From Epithemia pelagica (taxonomy: Eukaryota > Bacillariophyta > Bacillariophyceae > Surirellales > Surirellaceae): a stretch of DNA of 64,000 bases. Each line of letters starts with the position of its first letter. Position 1 is the stretch's first letter. Of this stretch, positions 28,444 to 38,985 are shown one piece after another. Location of the stretch: positions 1,612,001 through 1,676,000 of the forward strand of contig OX337230.1 of the NCBI GenBank assembly GCA_946965045.2, written 5' to 3'. Under the pieces are notes generated by a model. That model did no database searches and was not told the DNA's origin. It worked only from the letters and a program-made list of their open reading frames with translations. The position numbers were made by a program, and so were the translations under genes.

Positions 28444-29673
28444 TCAAAGAATGCAACACGTGGACTTCTGTACAACATCAAGCTCTCGACGAGCCTCCAG
28501 AACACGATTTCGTGCCAGCGCTTTCCAATCCGCAACGGGCCAAGGAACATCTCCCACTGGTATACTAGAAAGCTGGTCGTGGCGAATACGCCAATGTGTC
28601 AAAAAGTTGCACGGACCCTCGCAGGACCATGTCTTGGTTCCAAATTCACCTGGTTTGGGCTGGTATTGGTACATGGGATGTGGAATTCTCTGGGCTCCAT
28701 GACACTGTTTGCATTCATACAACAACGGGTTGGAGTTCCCTAGGAAGCAGGCATCGCATACCTCGCCTCGATCTACAATCAGGCTCCGGTATTGATTGCA
28801 GGCTGCACATTTGCCTGACTGCTCCAGAATCGATACATCCAGATGTAATGGAGCATTTCCGTCTGGTGCTTGAATAGAGATCCAAGAGCGGCATCGAGGA
28901 CAACGTCCAACACGGTTGATGCCGTCTGATGTGCGATGCGTCAGTAATATGACACAAGCGGAGCATATGTTGAGGCTCTTCGAATCCGGTGACGTGCCAC
29001 AACAAGGCATTGACACAAAAGATAAATTGTTTGTTGAAGTTGGGAACGCCTCGCCCAGGCATACTTCGCATTGACTGTTCCTTACTCCACTCTCGCATGC
29101 CATTTCAGACCCGACAGCCTCAGCATTACCGGTCCTCGCGTCGACTGCCTTGTGCTCCCCTTCTTTGGTTGGACTCGAACCCGGGGAATTTACCGGACCT
29201 GCACTCTGATCGAGTTCTCCGCTATCGGAACCACAGAGAATAATGTTGAGCAAGTCTATGTCATTCAGTGTCTCCGACGCGGTTGTCAATGGGTTCTGGT
29301 TTTGTTGCTGTAGTTGGTTCTGTTCCATTGCTTGCAATCGAATGAGCGAAGCCTCTTTTGTACTGAGAAAAGGGCCAGCATCTGGAACAATGCGATCAAC
29401 TAAAGAGACTGGCTTTTGAGACATGTGCTCGTGGTCATTTTGCAGACTCACACCTTCAACGCAGGAAACAAACGAATCTTGAACTTCTAAAACTGGTTCA
29501 CAATCCACGGCACTGGTATCATGCTGCCAGGAGACATGTTCGTCCGATGGAACACAGGGCACGAGATCTGAGTATTCGTTGTCATCTTCCGTCGAAAGCG
29601 TATTATCGTGTGACTTTTTATTGAGGACAACATGATCCGTCTTCGTCCTTGTCGCAAGTTCCATCATCCCCAT
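28444..29673 (-). CDS. RING-like zinc protein with C-terminal CaaX box
   Basis: The product is 409 aa from the ATG at 29673 (MGMMELAT). The frame is open about 66 codons further up but without ATG, so an unseen 5' exon is possible. Residues about 205-280 form a Cys-rich RING-like site: CEVC, MPCCG, ICSAC, GRCPRCRSW. A second Cys cluster follows at about 290-360 (CAACNQY, CDAC, CKQCHG, SCEGPC). The very C-terminus, CCIL, fits a CaaX prenylation box with Leu, favouring geranylgeranylation. Together this suggests a membrane-attached ubiquitin ligase. Ser/Asp/Glu-rich sequence fills the N-terminal half. Confidence 0.7.
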   Translation of the reverse strand: MGMMELATRTKTDHVVLNKKSHDNTLSTEDDNEYSDLVPCVPSDEHVSWQHDTSAVDCEPVLEVQDSFVSCVEGVSLQNDHEHMSQKPVSLVDRIVPDAGPFLSTKEASLIRLQAMEQNQLQQQNQNPLTTASETLNDIDLLNIILCGSDSGELDQSAGPVNSPGSSPTKEGEHKAVDARTGNAEAVGSEMACESGVRNSQCEVCLGEAFPTSTNNLSFVSMPCCGTSPDSKSLNICSACVILLTHRTSDGINRVGRCPRCRSWISIQAPDGNAPLHLDVSILEQSGKCAACNQYRSLIVDRGEVCDACFLGNSNPLLYECKQCHGAQRIPHPMYQYQPKPGEFGTKTWSCEGPCNFLTHWRIRHDQLSSIPVGDVPWPVADWKALARNRVLEARRELDVVQKSTCCIL

Positions 29674-30623
29674 GATCCACCTAGCAGTTTGAGAAATCAA
29701 CGCCTCCTGTGACCACCAAAACTTTATTGGAGGGTTGATTGGTTGCGCACCGTAAATTTGTGTGTACGGAATTGCAAGCAAGTTGCAAAATTGCCTCACA
29801 CGAGAAAACGCCACACCATCTAATGGAATCTTCCCCCCACGGGAACGTGGCCGGATTTAGAAAACATTGGTTGGAGCGCGCGTTGCAGCTGGAAGGGCAT
29901 ACTTAGGATGACATAGGGCCATACTATTGTACGAAGAATACCATTGATATTCCAAATTCCTAATACACAATGCCCCATTTTAAATAAATCCCGTGATCTT
30001 CCCATTGAAGTTCTTCTTATAGTCGCATCCGTTGAGAGTCACTCATTCATTATTGCCACTCGGATAAGGAAGGTCTGTTGGGTTAACGGTTCTAAACACA
30101 GGAAGCTACCCCAACAAGCACACAGACTACAGCGAGGCTACCATAAACTACTCATGCCCTCGGGCCTCGGGACGAATTTGTTCATTGAGACCAACTACTC
30201 CTAGGAGTACTTTTCTAGGTAGACGTCTTCGTAACGTGGGCTCCTTGGTCTATCGATTGAATCATGGAGGAATTCGGTTTGCAATCAACCGCTGACCAAG
30301 AATACGAGTATGGGAGGGAGCACCAATCTCGTTATTCGTGACGCGATGTTCGTTCCTTTGCGTCCGCTCGATATCAACGCTCTGCTCTTGCAAAGAGTAA
30401 CATAGTAGATATGATTTCTTCGATTCTCTGCCATTGCCAATTTGCCATGGATGGTTGATGGTTTTCGCTTTGAAACACTTCGTTCCTTTCTATTCTCCCT
30501 CTAGACTACCTCTAGCTACGATCAAATTAGTCGCGTCTAATACGCATTTCGGTCGTCTTAAACGCTGAAGCATCATCACCCCGTCAACAAAAGACACAAA
30601 TCGTTCTCGTCTGTACATGAAAA
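29674..30623. other. Intergenic with 14-bp palindrome
   Basis: No gene is supported. TACTCCTAGGAGTA, a perfect 14-bp palindrome, lies at 30196-30209, followed by CTAGGTAG. The stretch must contain the promoters of the divergent RING and cereblon genes. Confidence 0.5.
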
Positions 30624-32705
30624 ATGGATCATGATCGCCATGCAATCGAAGCGGAGGAAGATGGGAGCAATTCATCTAGAGGAATGCAAGTGGAAGGGAT
30701 AAGTGACGATGTGATGAGAACGGATGACGAGAATGACGAGATGGCAACCAGTCCTCCTCCCGCGAGAGAACATTCCTATTTTCCAGGCGCTTCGCATCCC
30801 TTACACAGTGCAACCGTGACGAACCTACCTACCGGTGTCTCCTCCAATGTCATGAAGTCAAGATCTCTGTTCTCACGTGCTAGATGCGAAGAATTGTTTG
30901 ACTTGGTCGTCATTGAACTACCCGGTGTTGTGCTTGTTCCAGGGATGACAATCCCCCTTCGATTGGAGGAACCAGGTTCGTTCGAATCATCCTCCGGTTT
31001 CTGGATGCTTCATCGCCAGATTCAAGACAGCCGGAGAGCACCAGGTCAAGCAGATACAGTCCAGGTAGGAGTGTTGACCAGACTGGATCCATCGGAGGAG
31101 ACAGGTGAGTTGCTTTCAACAACGCGTGGTGGCAGAGTTGACAGCAATCAGAGCATTCGGCGGAGAAGATCTTCTTGGATGAGACGAAGATTTGGACCCG
31201 AACGATTGCGTCGATTTTCGGAACAACTCATTCAAGAAATGGGTGATATTCAAGCCTTCTTGGAGGAGGTTGAATCTGTGGATGAGGCTTTTGGGGCTGA
31301 CGATACAATTCCACCACAACCTCCTCCAGAACCGCGAACGCGCAGACAACGCAGAACCACCTTTGACAATCGCCGGGTTGTTCAACGAGAAATGGGTGAC
31401 AACGACAACGGTGAGGACGACGAAGGTCCATCTGAAGAAACATCTCCTGGCGAAGTAGCTTTCCTTCACCGCCGAAGATCCTCATCTCGAAATAACGGAA
31501 ACAACAACAACAACAGCGCGGTCAACCGACAGAGCGATCCCTATGCTGATCGGATTGGCACTTTGGCTACGGTGACATGTACCCACGGCGATGAGGATGA
31601 TGTGCTGGGAAGACGAAGTGTTGATTCTATGGGGAATGGTCCCCGTTCACGAGTATCGCTGCTTCTAACAGCGGTGGGGACTGGTAGATTCCGCATTCCT
31701 TGTCGCGACACTGCTCGAAACGAAACATCTACTTCACGTTCGGCAGTTGATTCTGTTCACAATGACCCATTCAACCATTTACGAATATTTGTTAGGACGG
31801 TGCAGGAGTGGTCCGAAGAACGAATTCCGGCGCTTCCCTTGCATGGGAGTTTTCCTGTTGTCTCTGCAGGTCCACGAAGGAAATATGACATGGCAACTCT
31901 TGCGTCAGTTTCGGCATGGCCTGAGCACGTCTATCGCAGTCATTGGCCGTGGAATTTGATGCGTGCTCTTAAAAGACGGATGGCTGCAGTGCCAACTTTG
32001 AAGGAGATCCTTACGACTCAAGAAGAGAATGTCCCTGACGACCCATTCCGTTTCTCTTACTGGTTAGCCATGAACCTTCCGCTCTCGGAACACGAGCGAT
32101 TAAAAGTTCTACAATCTCCCACAGTGACTGAAAGGCTACGGTGGTTCTTATGTCTCGCTCTGTTTGATGTTGTGCCCCCAGAAGATGAAGACGACGGACG
32201 AAACCAGGACGACCTTGCGGATGCCAGCGATTGCAAGGATTTTATTTGCAAGTCTTGCCAAATCCCTATTGCCCAGGCCAGTCATTTGTTTACTCTGGGT
32301 GGTGCAGAGGGAACAGTCGGAAACTACGTCAATGAATTTGGTGTCGTTCATGCAACAATGACCGTGCGTCAAGTTGACCAGAACGAAGTAATACTCACTG
32401 GGCGACCAGAAACGAAAAACTCATGGTTTCCTGGGTACGCATGGACCATTATGAGTTGTGCTCTCTGTTATTCACATTTAGGCTGGAAATTTACACGGGC
32501 CGGAGACAGCACTCCAGTTTCTACCATGCGACCAGAACTATTTTATGGATTGTCAGCCAGCGGAATCACGCTAACGACCAATATGCACCGCCACAGACAA
32601 GTCCCATCTTCTCGTCATCATCCATCTGATCGTCGACGAGCCACTGCACGCCGAACCCAAGGTACTGCTGTGAGAATGCCGACTCCAACCAATGCAGGTA
32701 CATGA
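30624..32705 (+). CDS. CRBN: Cereblon orthologue (CRL4 substrate receptor)
   Basis: The product is 693 aa. The LON-like domain starts near residue 90 with VVIELPGVVLVPGMTIPLRL and resumes after a long acidic/Arg insert with RIGTLATVTC and LLTAVGTGRFRI. WPEHVYRSHWPWNLMRALKRR and FSYWLAMNLPLSEHERLKVL match the helical DDB1-binding part. Residues about 535-650 are the CULT (thalidomide-binding) domain. Its zinc ligands CKSC and CALC are present. So are the three Trp of the ligand cage, in NSWFPGYAW and GWKFT, and the closing FYGLSASGITL. Cereblon couples degradation substrates to the CUL4-DDB1 ligase and reads C-terminal cyclic imides. The family is usually near 440 aa; extra length comes from the N-terminal and mid-LON low-complexity inserts. 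Confidence 0.92.
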   Translation: MDHDRHAIEAEEDGSNSSRGMQVEGISDDVMRTDDENDEMATSPPPAREHSYFPGASHPLHSATVTNLPTGVSSNVMKSRSLFSRARCEELFDLVVIELPGVVLVPGMTIPLRLEEPGSFESSSGFWMLHRQIQDSRRAPGQADTVQVGVLTRLDPSEETGELLSTTRGGRVDSNQSIRRRRSSWMRRRFGPERLRRFSEQLIQEMGDIQAFLEEVESVDEAFGADDTIPPQPPPEPRTRRQRRTTFDNRRVVQREMGDNDNGEDDEGPSEETSPGEVAFLHRRRSSSRNNGNNNNNSAVNRQSDPYADRIGTLATVTCTHGDEDDVLGRRSVDSMGNGPRSRVSLLLTAVGTGRFRIPCRDTARNETSTSRSAVDSVHNDPFNHLRIFVRTVQEWSEERIPALPLHGSFPVVSAGPRRKYDMATLASVSAWPEHVYRSHWPWNLMRALKRRMAAVPTLKEILTTQEENVPDDPFRFSYWLAMNLPLSEHERLKVLQSPTVTERLRWFLCLALFDVVPPEDEDDGRNQDDLADASDCKDFICKSCQIPIAQASHLFTLGGAEGTVGNYVNEFGVVHATMTVRQVDQNEVILTGRPETKNSWFPGYAWTIMSCALCYSHLGWKFTRAGDSTPVSTMRPELFYGLSASGITLTTNMHRHRQVPSSRHHPSDRRRATARRTQGTAVRMPTPTNAGT

Positions 32706-32846
32706 ATGCTTTCGGTACAGTTTTCAAAGAAGGTGATAACACTTTGGACACGAACTTTGTGAAGAGCTTCAATCGGAGGTTTGAACAACTTGCATTTTCG
32801 TATCATATACATACATGAAAGAACGATCACTGTGATGATCGGAGCG

Positions 32847-34059
32847 TCAGCTTCCCGTGTCAGCAAGTGCCTCGGTCTCTTGAGACGAGAAAACAACATG
32901 AACAGGTTCATTATTGGTTTCTGGATAGAGCACATAGTGTTGAAAACAAAAGATGACATCAAACACAATGGATGCTTGTCCCAAAAGCAGTTTGGGAATG
33001 TTGCCGGTGAGACCCGAGAAATCATCCAGAGCCACACAGTCAAGAACAAGTTGAAGATTGGATAAGAGACCACCCGTCAAGTCCAGTAGTATTTGCCAGA
33101 TTGACTACACAGATCGAGGTTCAAAGGCGTGTTAGAGAGAACAGGAGGTAGTATGAGTTTGAAGAGGCATTTTTCAACAAGACGGATGTACTTACCCAAC
33201 CTCTGGTAGATCGTCGTTTCCAGTTTAATATGACCTGCGGCATATACTTGACCAGTGTCACAATGATTTTACAGAGAGATAGAACATAAATATAGTCCAG
33301 CCAATTGAAGAATGAATTGTCCAAGGCACTCAACAAAGCACCCACAACACCGACAACGACGAGGGTCCCAATTAAAGCCAGAATAAAGGGTGACATTTGA
33401 TGGGGGTGGATTCCATCATAGCACAAAATTTGAAACAAGGTAATGCACGACAATGTCAAGGCATGGATCGCAAACGCAACATCATTGGATTGGACGGGGA
33501 TTTGAGCATCCTGACCATAGCGTTCGCGATATAACGCTTGCACAGAAGAACTTCCATAGAGAGCCAAGTTAAAGATGGAGTAATAAGTAAAACCCAAAAC
33601 ATTGAGGGAGCAAAATTCAACCGAGAGGCCCGATGTCGTTCTCCTCCGGAAGTTTGTAATGACTTGTGGGTAAAAGCTAACCGACCACGCAAAGAAATAG
33701 GTGAAACCCAAGCAGGAGGATACAGTAGCATAACTTTCCGTCGGAAACTTGGAGTCTTTGGGCATTACTAGCCCCAGGAGCGATCCACAGAAGAAGATAG
33801 AGATCAACCCCATTATGATGGAGACAGCGTTGCCTTGCTCGTCAATAACTGGAGAGAGCAGAAGCGTAAAGATCTGGCGAACGGAAATTGATGGTCCGTT
33901 GACATAAGATGAATCATGATCTTCTTCCATTTCTCCAGTAGGCCCGACGCTGGCTTCGGAACGGTCAGAGAAAGAGCGGATGTGTTCTTCGCCGGATTCT
34001 TGGAGCAGAGGAGTCTCCCTATCGGAATCACCCGGTAACACCGTATTTGATACGGCCAT
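32847..34059 (-). CDS. CTNS: Cystinosin, lysosomal/vacuolar cystine exporter
   Basis: Two exons: 34059-33196 and 33104-32847, a 373-aa product. The 91-nt intron (GTAAGT...TGTAG) is phase 0 and joins STRGW to SIWQILLDLTGG, exactly as in the family. Seven membrane helices and two PQ-loops are seen: SFYPQVITNFRRRTTSGLS and KYMPQVILNWKRRSTRGW. NVLGFTYYSIFN and FDVIFCFQHYVLY are also family motifs. The protein exports cystine with protons from the vacuole. The start at 34059 has a strong context (AACCATGG); an upstream in-frame ATG at 34191 exists. It converges with cereblon and is divergent from the aldo-keto reductase gene. Confidence 0.9.
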
Positions 34060-34316
34060 GGTTGTTTTGTCACGATGGTGATGAAGCACAAGAAAAGAGG
34101 ATCGGAGTGCGACCAAAGACTGACAGACGGATGGACCGTTGGTGGTTCTTGTGTTCTGTTGGAGCTTCGTACAATAGGAACGCAACATCATCAATCATCA
34201 TATCCAAATCCAAAATCCAAAGATCTCTTTGGATCACGGAACACGCACGAAATCCTTTTGTTCCCCTATTTACCATCGTCTCACTTTCCTGTTGCGGTTT
34301 GAAGAAGAGAGGCGAA

Positions 34317-35477
34317 ATGGGATTCCTTAGAGCCTTGGTGAGATTCACGTTCACTCGGATTGTTCCAATCTGTGTTTTGCTTGCAGCCCTTTTTCTGCGA
34401 TGGCTGAACACTTCCACGCCCATCCCAGAAGGCAAGTTCTTTGCCACAATTTTCCCTATTTTGAAAGGGATATGGCCGGCCACCATTGTGGGTCATGGGA
34501 AAATGCCGGGGACGCCACCAGTGCCAGATGATATGACACCCGAGCCTCGTCCTGAAAATGAGGTTTTGTTGGAACTTCCAGGAGGGCATCAAATTCCGCA
34601 AAATGGAATTGGAATGTGTTGTCGGCCAACGGCATACGATGACGTTCTCGTGGAACGAACGGTCCTCTGGTTCCTTTTGCTGGGGGGTCGTCATATTGAT
34701 GGTGCTCACATTTATCTCAACCACAAAGCGATTGGCAAAGGCATTAAAGAAGCCATTCGGCGAGGTGTGCCACGAAGTGAAATCTTTTTCACAACCAAGT
34801 TGTTCCCTACATTTTTTGGATACAATTCGACCTTGGAAATCGTCCCTACCTGGCTCAAAGAAACTGGATTGGACTATATCGACCTTGTTTTGATGCATGC
34901 TCCTATTCATCCAGCAGACGCACTTCTAGGAACATCGAAGGAGTGTAACAAGCTGCGATTGTCCAAGAAGAAATGTCGCCAAGTGACGTGGAAGGCCTTA
35001 TCTGAACTACGCGCACGTGGTGTCATGCGCAATGTCGGTGTCAGCAACTTTGTGGCCAACCAACTCACGGATTTAACTGAAATGGAAAATGTGGCTCCAA
35101 TCGCCAACAACCAAATCATGTTTAACCCTTTCCTTTCCAATGACTGGCTGGAAACAGTGGAGTTTTGTCACGAACATGGGATTGTGATTACTGGGTATAA
35201 TAGTTTGGGAGGAGCCTTGCAGCATCACGAAGCAAAAACTGTCGAGACCCTCACTAAATTGTCCGAGAAATATAAGAGAAGCGTGGCCCAAATCATGCTG
35301 CGATGGGCCATGCAGAAAAATGTGGTTGTGATTCCGGGAACAGGGAACCCGAATTATATGAGGGAAAATTTGTCCATTTATGCTTTTGAACTGTCTCCAG
35401 AAGATATGGATTCTATTGATCGACTCAGGAAATCTGAAGAATCGGGGAAGTTCATGTCCACGCCCAAGCTGGAGTAA
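34317..35477 (+). CDS. Membrane-anchored aldo-keto reductase
   Basis: The product is 386 aa. An N-terminal hydrophobic helix (IVPICVLLAALFLRWL, about 13-28) suggests membrane anchoring or a signal anchor. The AKR barrel follows with its catalytic set intact: RHIDGAHIYLNH (Asp, Tyr), IFFTTKLFP (Lys) and LVLMHAPIHP (His). GVMRNVGVSNFVANQL and the cofactor motif VVVIPGTGNPNYMRENL are also standard. The substrate cannot be deduced. Start codon 34317 is chosen because it begins the membrane helix; the frame is open upstream to 34047. Confidence 0.85.
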   Translation: MGFLRALVRFTFTRIVPICVLLAALFLRWLNTSTPIPEGKFFATIFPILKGIWPATIVGHGKMPGTPPVPDDMTPEPRPENEVLLELPGGHQIPQNGIGMCCRPTAYDDVLVERTVLWFLLLGGRHIDGAHIYLNHKAIGKGIKEAIRRGVPRSEIFFTTKLFPTFFGYNSTLEIVPTWLKETGLDYIDLVLMHAPIHPADALLGTSKECNKLRLSKKKCRQVTWKALSELRARGVMRNVGVSNFVANQLTDLTEMENVAPIANNQIMFNPFLSNDWLETVEFCHEHGIVITGYNSLGGALQHHEAKTVETLTKLSEKYKRSVAQIMLRWAMQKNVVVIPGTGNPNYMRENLSIYAFELSPEDMDSIDRLRKSEESGKFMSTPKLE

Positions 35478-35745
35478 CTGAACTTGGAGAGTGCGCTTAC
35501 TAGAGATAAGACTAGACTTGATTTACAACTAGCAGTCCTCTGTTGCATCAGCAATATTCAAAATCGTCTCAATGATTGAGGTGCCGCTTCGTTTACAGCA
35601 CCATATCATTTGTGCCCTAAACAGACGACGATGATGATACGGAACTTCACAAGAGGTACTAAAATCAAGCTTTGGATAAGTCAGCGATAAAACAGCCACG
35701 AGTGATGCATAGAGAGGGTGCTATATGGCTCCCACTACTACTCTA

Positions 35746-37171
35746 CTAGTAGGGAGGTGAGGAAATTCCAGGTTTTGAGCTCGGTGCAATAAGAACATCA
35801 TGAAACAAACACCCTCCCAGTCGTTGTATATCATCCAAGTGCCAAACTTGTGCACATTTCTGTTGAGCTTCTTGGTATAGAGGGGAGAAAACCAGTGACA
35901 AAATATATAGAACCAGAAGGCGATGCATCCACAACAATACATTGGAACAAGTGCAACAGGCCCCTCCATCCTCGACACCCTGATGGTTCTTTTTTTTGCG
36001 GAGAGACTTCCGTTGCATGGTAAGACAGGCGAGCTGGCTATCGGCGGAGGCGCTTCTGGCATGAATCATGACACCATCCTCTTCTTCTCCTTGCAGCAAG
36101 GACGGAATGGAAGAGAAGGGTCGCGTGGCGATGCAAGTTACTGGTAGGTCATGGACTTCCGGGAATTTTTTGAGTTGTTTCCAGGCCTCGACGCTCCATA
36201 ATATTATGGATCCATCCACACTTCCTAACGCCAATAGCGATAAGTCTGCCGACAAGGACATGGCTGATATTGGACAGTCGCTACACTGATCTTTGGATAC
36301 ACAGGCGAACTTTGTAACTCCATCTTGGTCCTGTTGCTCCTCCCATTGCGCCAAGTACGCTTTCCCCCGACGTGCGGACGCAACAGTGTAGCACAATCTA
36401 CCTTCCATATCACCAAAGGCACAGCCCCGAACCAAGATTTGAACAGCGCGCTTTGGCTTGGGTTGTTTCGGATCGGCCGGAACCGAGCAACGCAAACCAG
36501 CTATCATGTTGCCATCCTCCCAAATGCAAGCGGTTCCATCCTTCGAGGACGATATTACGCGACCCAGTTTGCGAATTGCATAATCTAGAGCGCACACAGC
36601 ATTTGTATGTCCATCCAACACGTAAAGAGGCTCAGTTTTACCGAACTCGTCATCAGAAGTGTCATAGATTAGGACCTTCCCACTTTCACATCCTAAGGCA
36701 ATTTGGCTCCCAATAGAGTTGGCAGCAACGGCGAGACAACTTTCATTCGCAATGGTGATCGACTCGTAATTTTCCTCCATTCCTTCGTCCTCGAGATCCA
36801 CGCCATATCTTCGAATTTCTGATCCCAGCCCTACCATCAGCCAAAGTTTGCCGGAGATGGGATTCTGATAGATACGAAGAGATGAGGCTGCATTGTCACC
36901 GGTTGATAATTGACGCGGTCCATTCTTTTCTCCAAATATGACGACGCTGTTTTTAACACCAGTTTTGGCTGAACCTCCACCTCCACAATAGGCAATAATC
37001 GATCTTCCACCTTCCGATGGCTCGGCAAACCAACTAATTGCAAAAACAGGGAAAGCTTTACAATGGAGGAGGAAACTGTGAGACCTAATCCTACGCCTTT
37101 CCTAGTCATCAGAGGACGCATTGGCGCTCACCTAGCGGTTCAATGCGGCTTGGTGCAGATGGAGGAGGCAT
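35746..37171 (-). CDS. SEC12: SEC12/PREB-type guanine exchange factor for SAR1
   Basis: Two exons: 37171-37132 (13 codons plus one base) and 37055-35746, a 449-aa product. The intron (GTGAGC...GTAAAG, 76 nt) joins MPPPSAPSRIEPL to AFPVFAISW. Soon after comes YCGGGGSAKTGVKNSVVIF, the glycine-rich K-loop motif typical of Sec12/PREB, then a seven-blade WD40 domain (DGHTNAVCALDY, VISSSKDGTACIW, LSLLALGSVDGSIILWSV). One C-terminal membrane helix (VLLWMHRLLVLYILSLVF) with a short lumenal tail follows. The product starts COPII coat assembly at the ER by loading GTP on SAR1. The acceptor was picked as the only one that keeps both exons in frame. Confidence 0.85.
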
Positions 37172-37683
37172 GGTGCTTGGTGCTTCGTCTCGATTTTGTT
37201 GTGTTGGAAAAACCACAAACGCAAAACGCCGACTACTCCTAATATTTTGAGTCATGGCTTTTGAGTCGTGTGCTAGGCGGTGTTATGGTATCTACCCCGC
37301 GAAGCCAAAGCATCTCCGTTCCACTTCTACTTCTAGCCCTAGGAGTTTGATCTTGCTGACAATCCATGGACATGAAACAATCACGACACCGTTTGTTCCA
37401 TACAATGTGCATGTGCGAATGACATTGTACTATTGGTTTTGGTTATCTATGCTGTAAAAGCCAAGTCTCTACAAATCCAAACAAGAGTGGCCATTCCATT
37501 CAGAGAGTACAAGTTTTGTCACCGCCTGGGCACCTGGGCACGGATACATAGCGCCTCGATACTCCTAAAAATGTCAATACGTCCTTTCTCCGAGTTGCCA
37601 TTGATGCTTCCATCATACAGCGGATTGAGCTGTTTCCTTCTTCCACGATTGCAACCATTTGGAACGCAGCCACGAACGTGTTG
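37172..37683. other. Intergenic
   Basis: No gene is supported. CTACTCCTA near 37214 and CCCTAGGAG near 37337 are partial copies of the palindromic motif found elsewhere in the window. Confidence 0.4.
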
Positions 37684-38985
37684 TTACCATTGTCCCAAAA
37701 CATCGAGAGCCTCGGCAACCCCATCCCGCGTCAATTCAAGCCGTCCCTGAGTTGCCAATAATGCTTCGTTGACAGCGGATATAAATTCGTCTCCTCCCTC
37801 GATTCCGAGCATTTGGAACGCATCATCATACACCCAAAACATTTTGTAATCGTGGGTGGGATCTTTCTTCAAACAGTAATCAGGACCCACCATGCCATGG
37901 TTCAGGAGCAGTTGGTGCAAGATCAATGACTCTTTTTCGGATACAAAGCTGATACGTTTTGACAGAAACGTGGGTGTGATTCGTTGTTGTGATGCCCAGA
38001 CATAGCGTGCAAGGTCATCTTGAGAACCTTTGTTTTCCTCCAACACTTGTTCAATCTCTCGCTTGAAAGGCTTCTCGTTTTCTTGTACAATAAAGACAGT
38101 TTTGATTCCAGGATTCAGTTTAGACCCAACATTTTCAACAATAATTCCGTCCAATGGAATCGGTTCTCCATTGTCACCCATGGAAGCTTCAAATGCCTGT
38201 GGTAAGTGTGAAGCAAGGACATTCGCGCCAGCGGAGGACCCAAAGGCCAATAGTTTCATGCGGCTGTTCGAGGAAGTTGTAGCGAGTTTTTGAATCCGGG
38301 AATGAACATGTTGAAGCACTTGCGCAATGCGTGGTGCATCTGTAGGAGCCCAGCATCCACTTGGACCTTCCGGCAACGCCACAACCATCATCCCACGGTC
38401 GAGTGCCAATTGACGGATGGCTTGAGATTCCGGTGAACGAAGAGTTAAGGAAGGAAACCAGTCATGAACTTTGTACCCGCATTCATGAGCCAAAAAAATA
38501 ATGGCGCTGGGAGACTTGATTTGGGGTAGTTGAAAGTAAAACTCATTTCCAGAAACCTGATCCTTTTGAACAGGGTTTCCGGCTTTCGCAATTTTGATCA
38601 AATGACGCAGCAAGTCTTCATCTGACATTGTTGTCCAATCCAATGATTCAGAAGAAAAGAAGGGTGACTTCGCTTGCTCAACAGTACCACCATTGGCCAT
38701 TGAGTCGATAGCAGCCGTCCCCTGTCCAATTGCATTTGTGCCATGGTGTGGAAGGGGACCACGCAAGAACGTGTTCAGTTCCCTTTGGATACTTGTGTAA
38801 TGAGACAGTAAAGCCTGTGAGGAACTGAAACGGAGTCCACCAAAGCAAAAAATGACACCGGAGCTGACAATGCCGGCAAACACAACACGGAGAGCAAACT
38901 TTCGGTCCGGATTTGAGTTCTGAAACTGACGTTTCTTCTGGTAGAACTTGTGGGAATACAAATCCATGGCGAGTTCTTTGTCCAT
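37684..38985 (-). CDS. Alpha/beta-hydrolase-like membrane protein
   Basis: The product is 433 aa. A membrane helix near residues 30-50 (VVFAGIVSSGVIFCFGGL) places the rest on the lumenal or outer side. The later part reads like an alpha/beta hydrolase: SAIIFLAHECGYKVHDWFP, the DRGMMVVALPEG strand, then LLAFGSSAGANVLASHLP with G-x-S-x-G-type GSSAGA (nucleophile elbow). HDYKMFWVYDDAF lies near residue 380 and could supply the acid or His. The exact enzyme activity is not clear. Confidence 0.6.
   Translation of the reverse strand: MDKELAMDLYSHKFYQKKRQFQNSNPDRKFALRVVFAGIVSSGVIFCFGGLRFSSSQALLSHYTSIQRELNTFLRGPLPHHGTNAIGQGTAAIDSMANGGTVEQAKSPFFSSESLDWTTMSDEDLLRHLIKIAKAGNPVQKDQVSGNEFYFQLPQIKSPSAIIFLAHECGYKVHDWFPSLTLRSPESQAIRQLALDRGMMVVALPEGPSGCWAPTDAPRIAQVLQHVHSRIQKLATTSSNSRMKLLAFGSSAGANVLASHLPQAFEASMGDNGEPIPLDGIIVENVGSKLNPGIKTVFIVQENEKPFKREIEQVLEENKGSQDDLARYVWASQQRITPTFLSKRISFVSEKESLILHQLLLNHGMVGPDYCLKKDPTHDYKMFWVYDDAFQMLGIEGGDEFISAVNEALLATQGRLELTRDGVAEALDVLGQW

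Noticed and set aside
29161-29185. tRNA T-arm-like GGACTCGAACCCGGGG
   Set aside because: It lies inside the RING gene coding frame and no acceptor or anticodon arm can be built around it.
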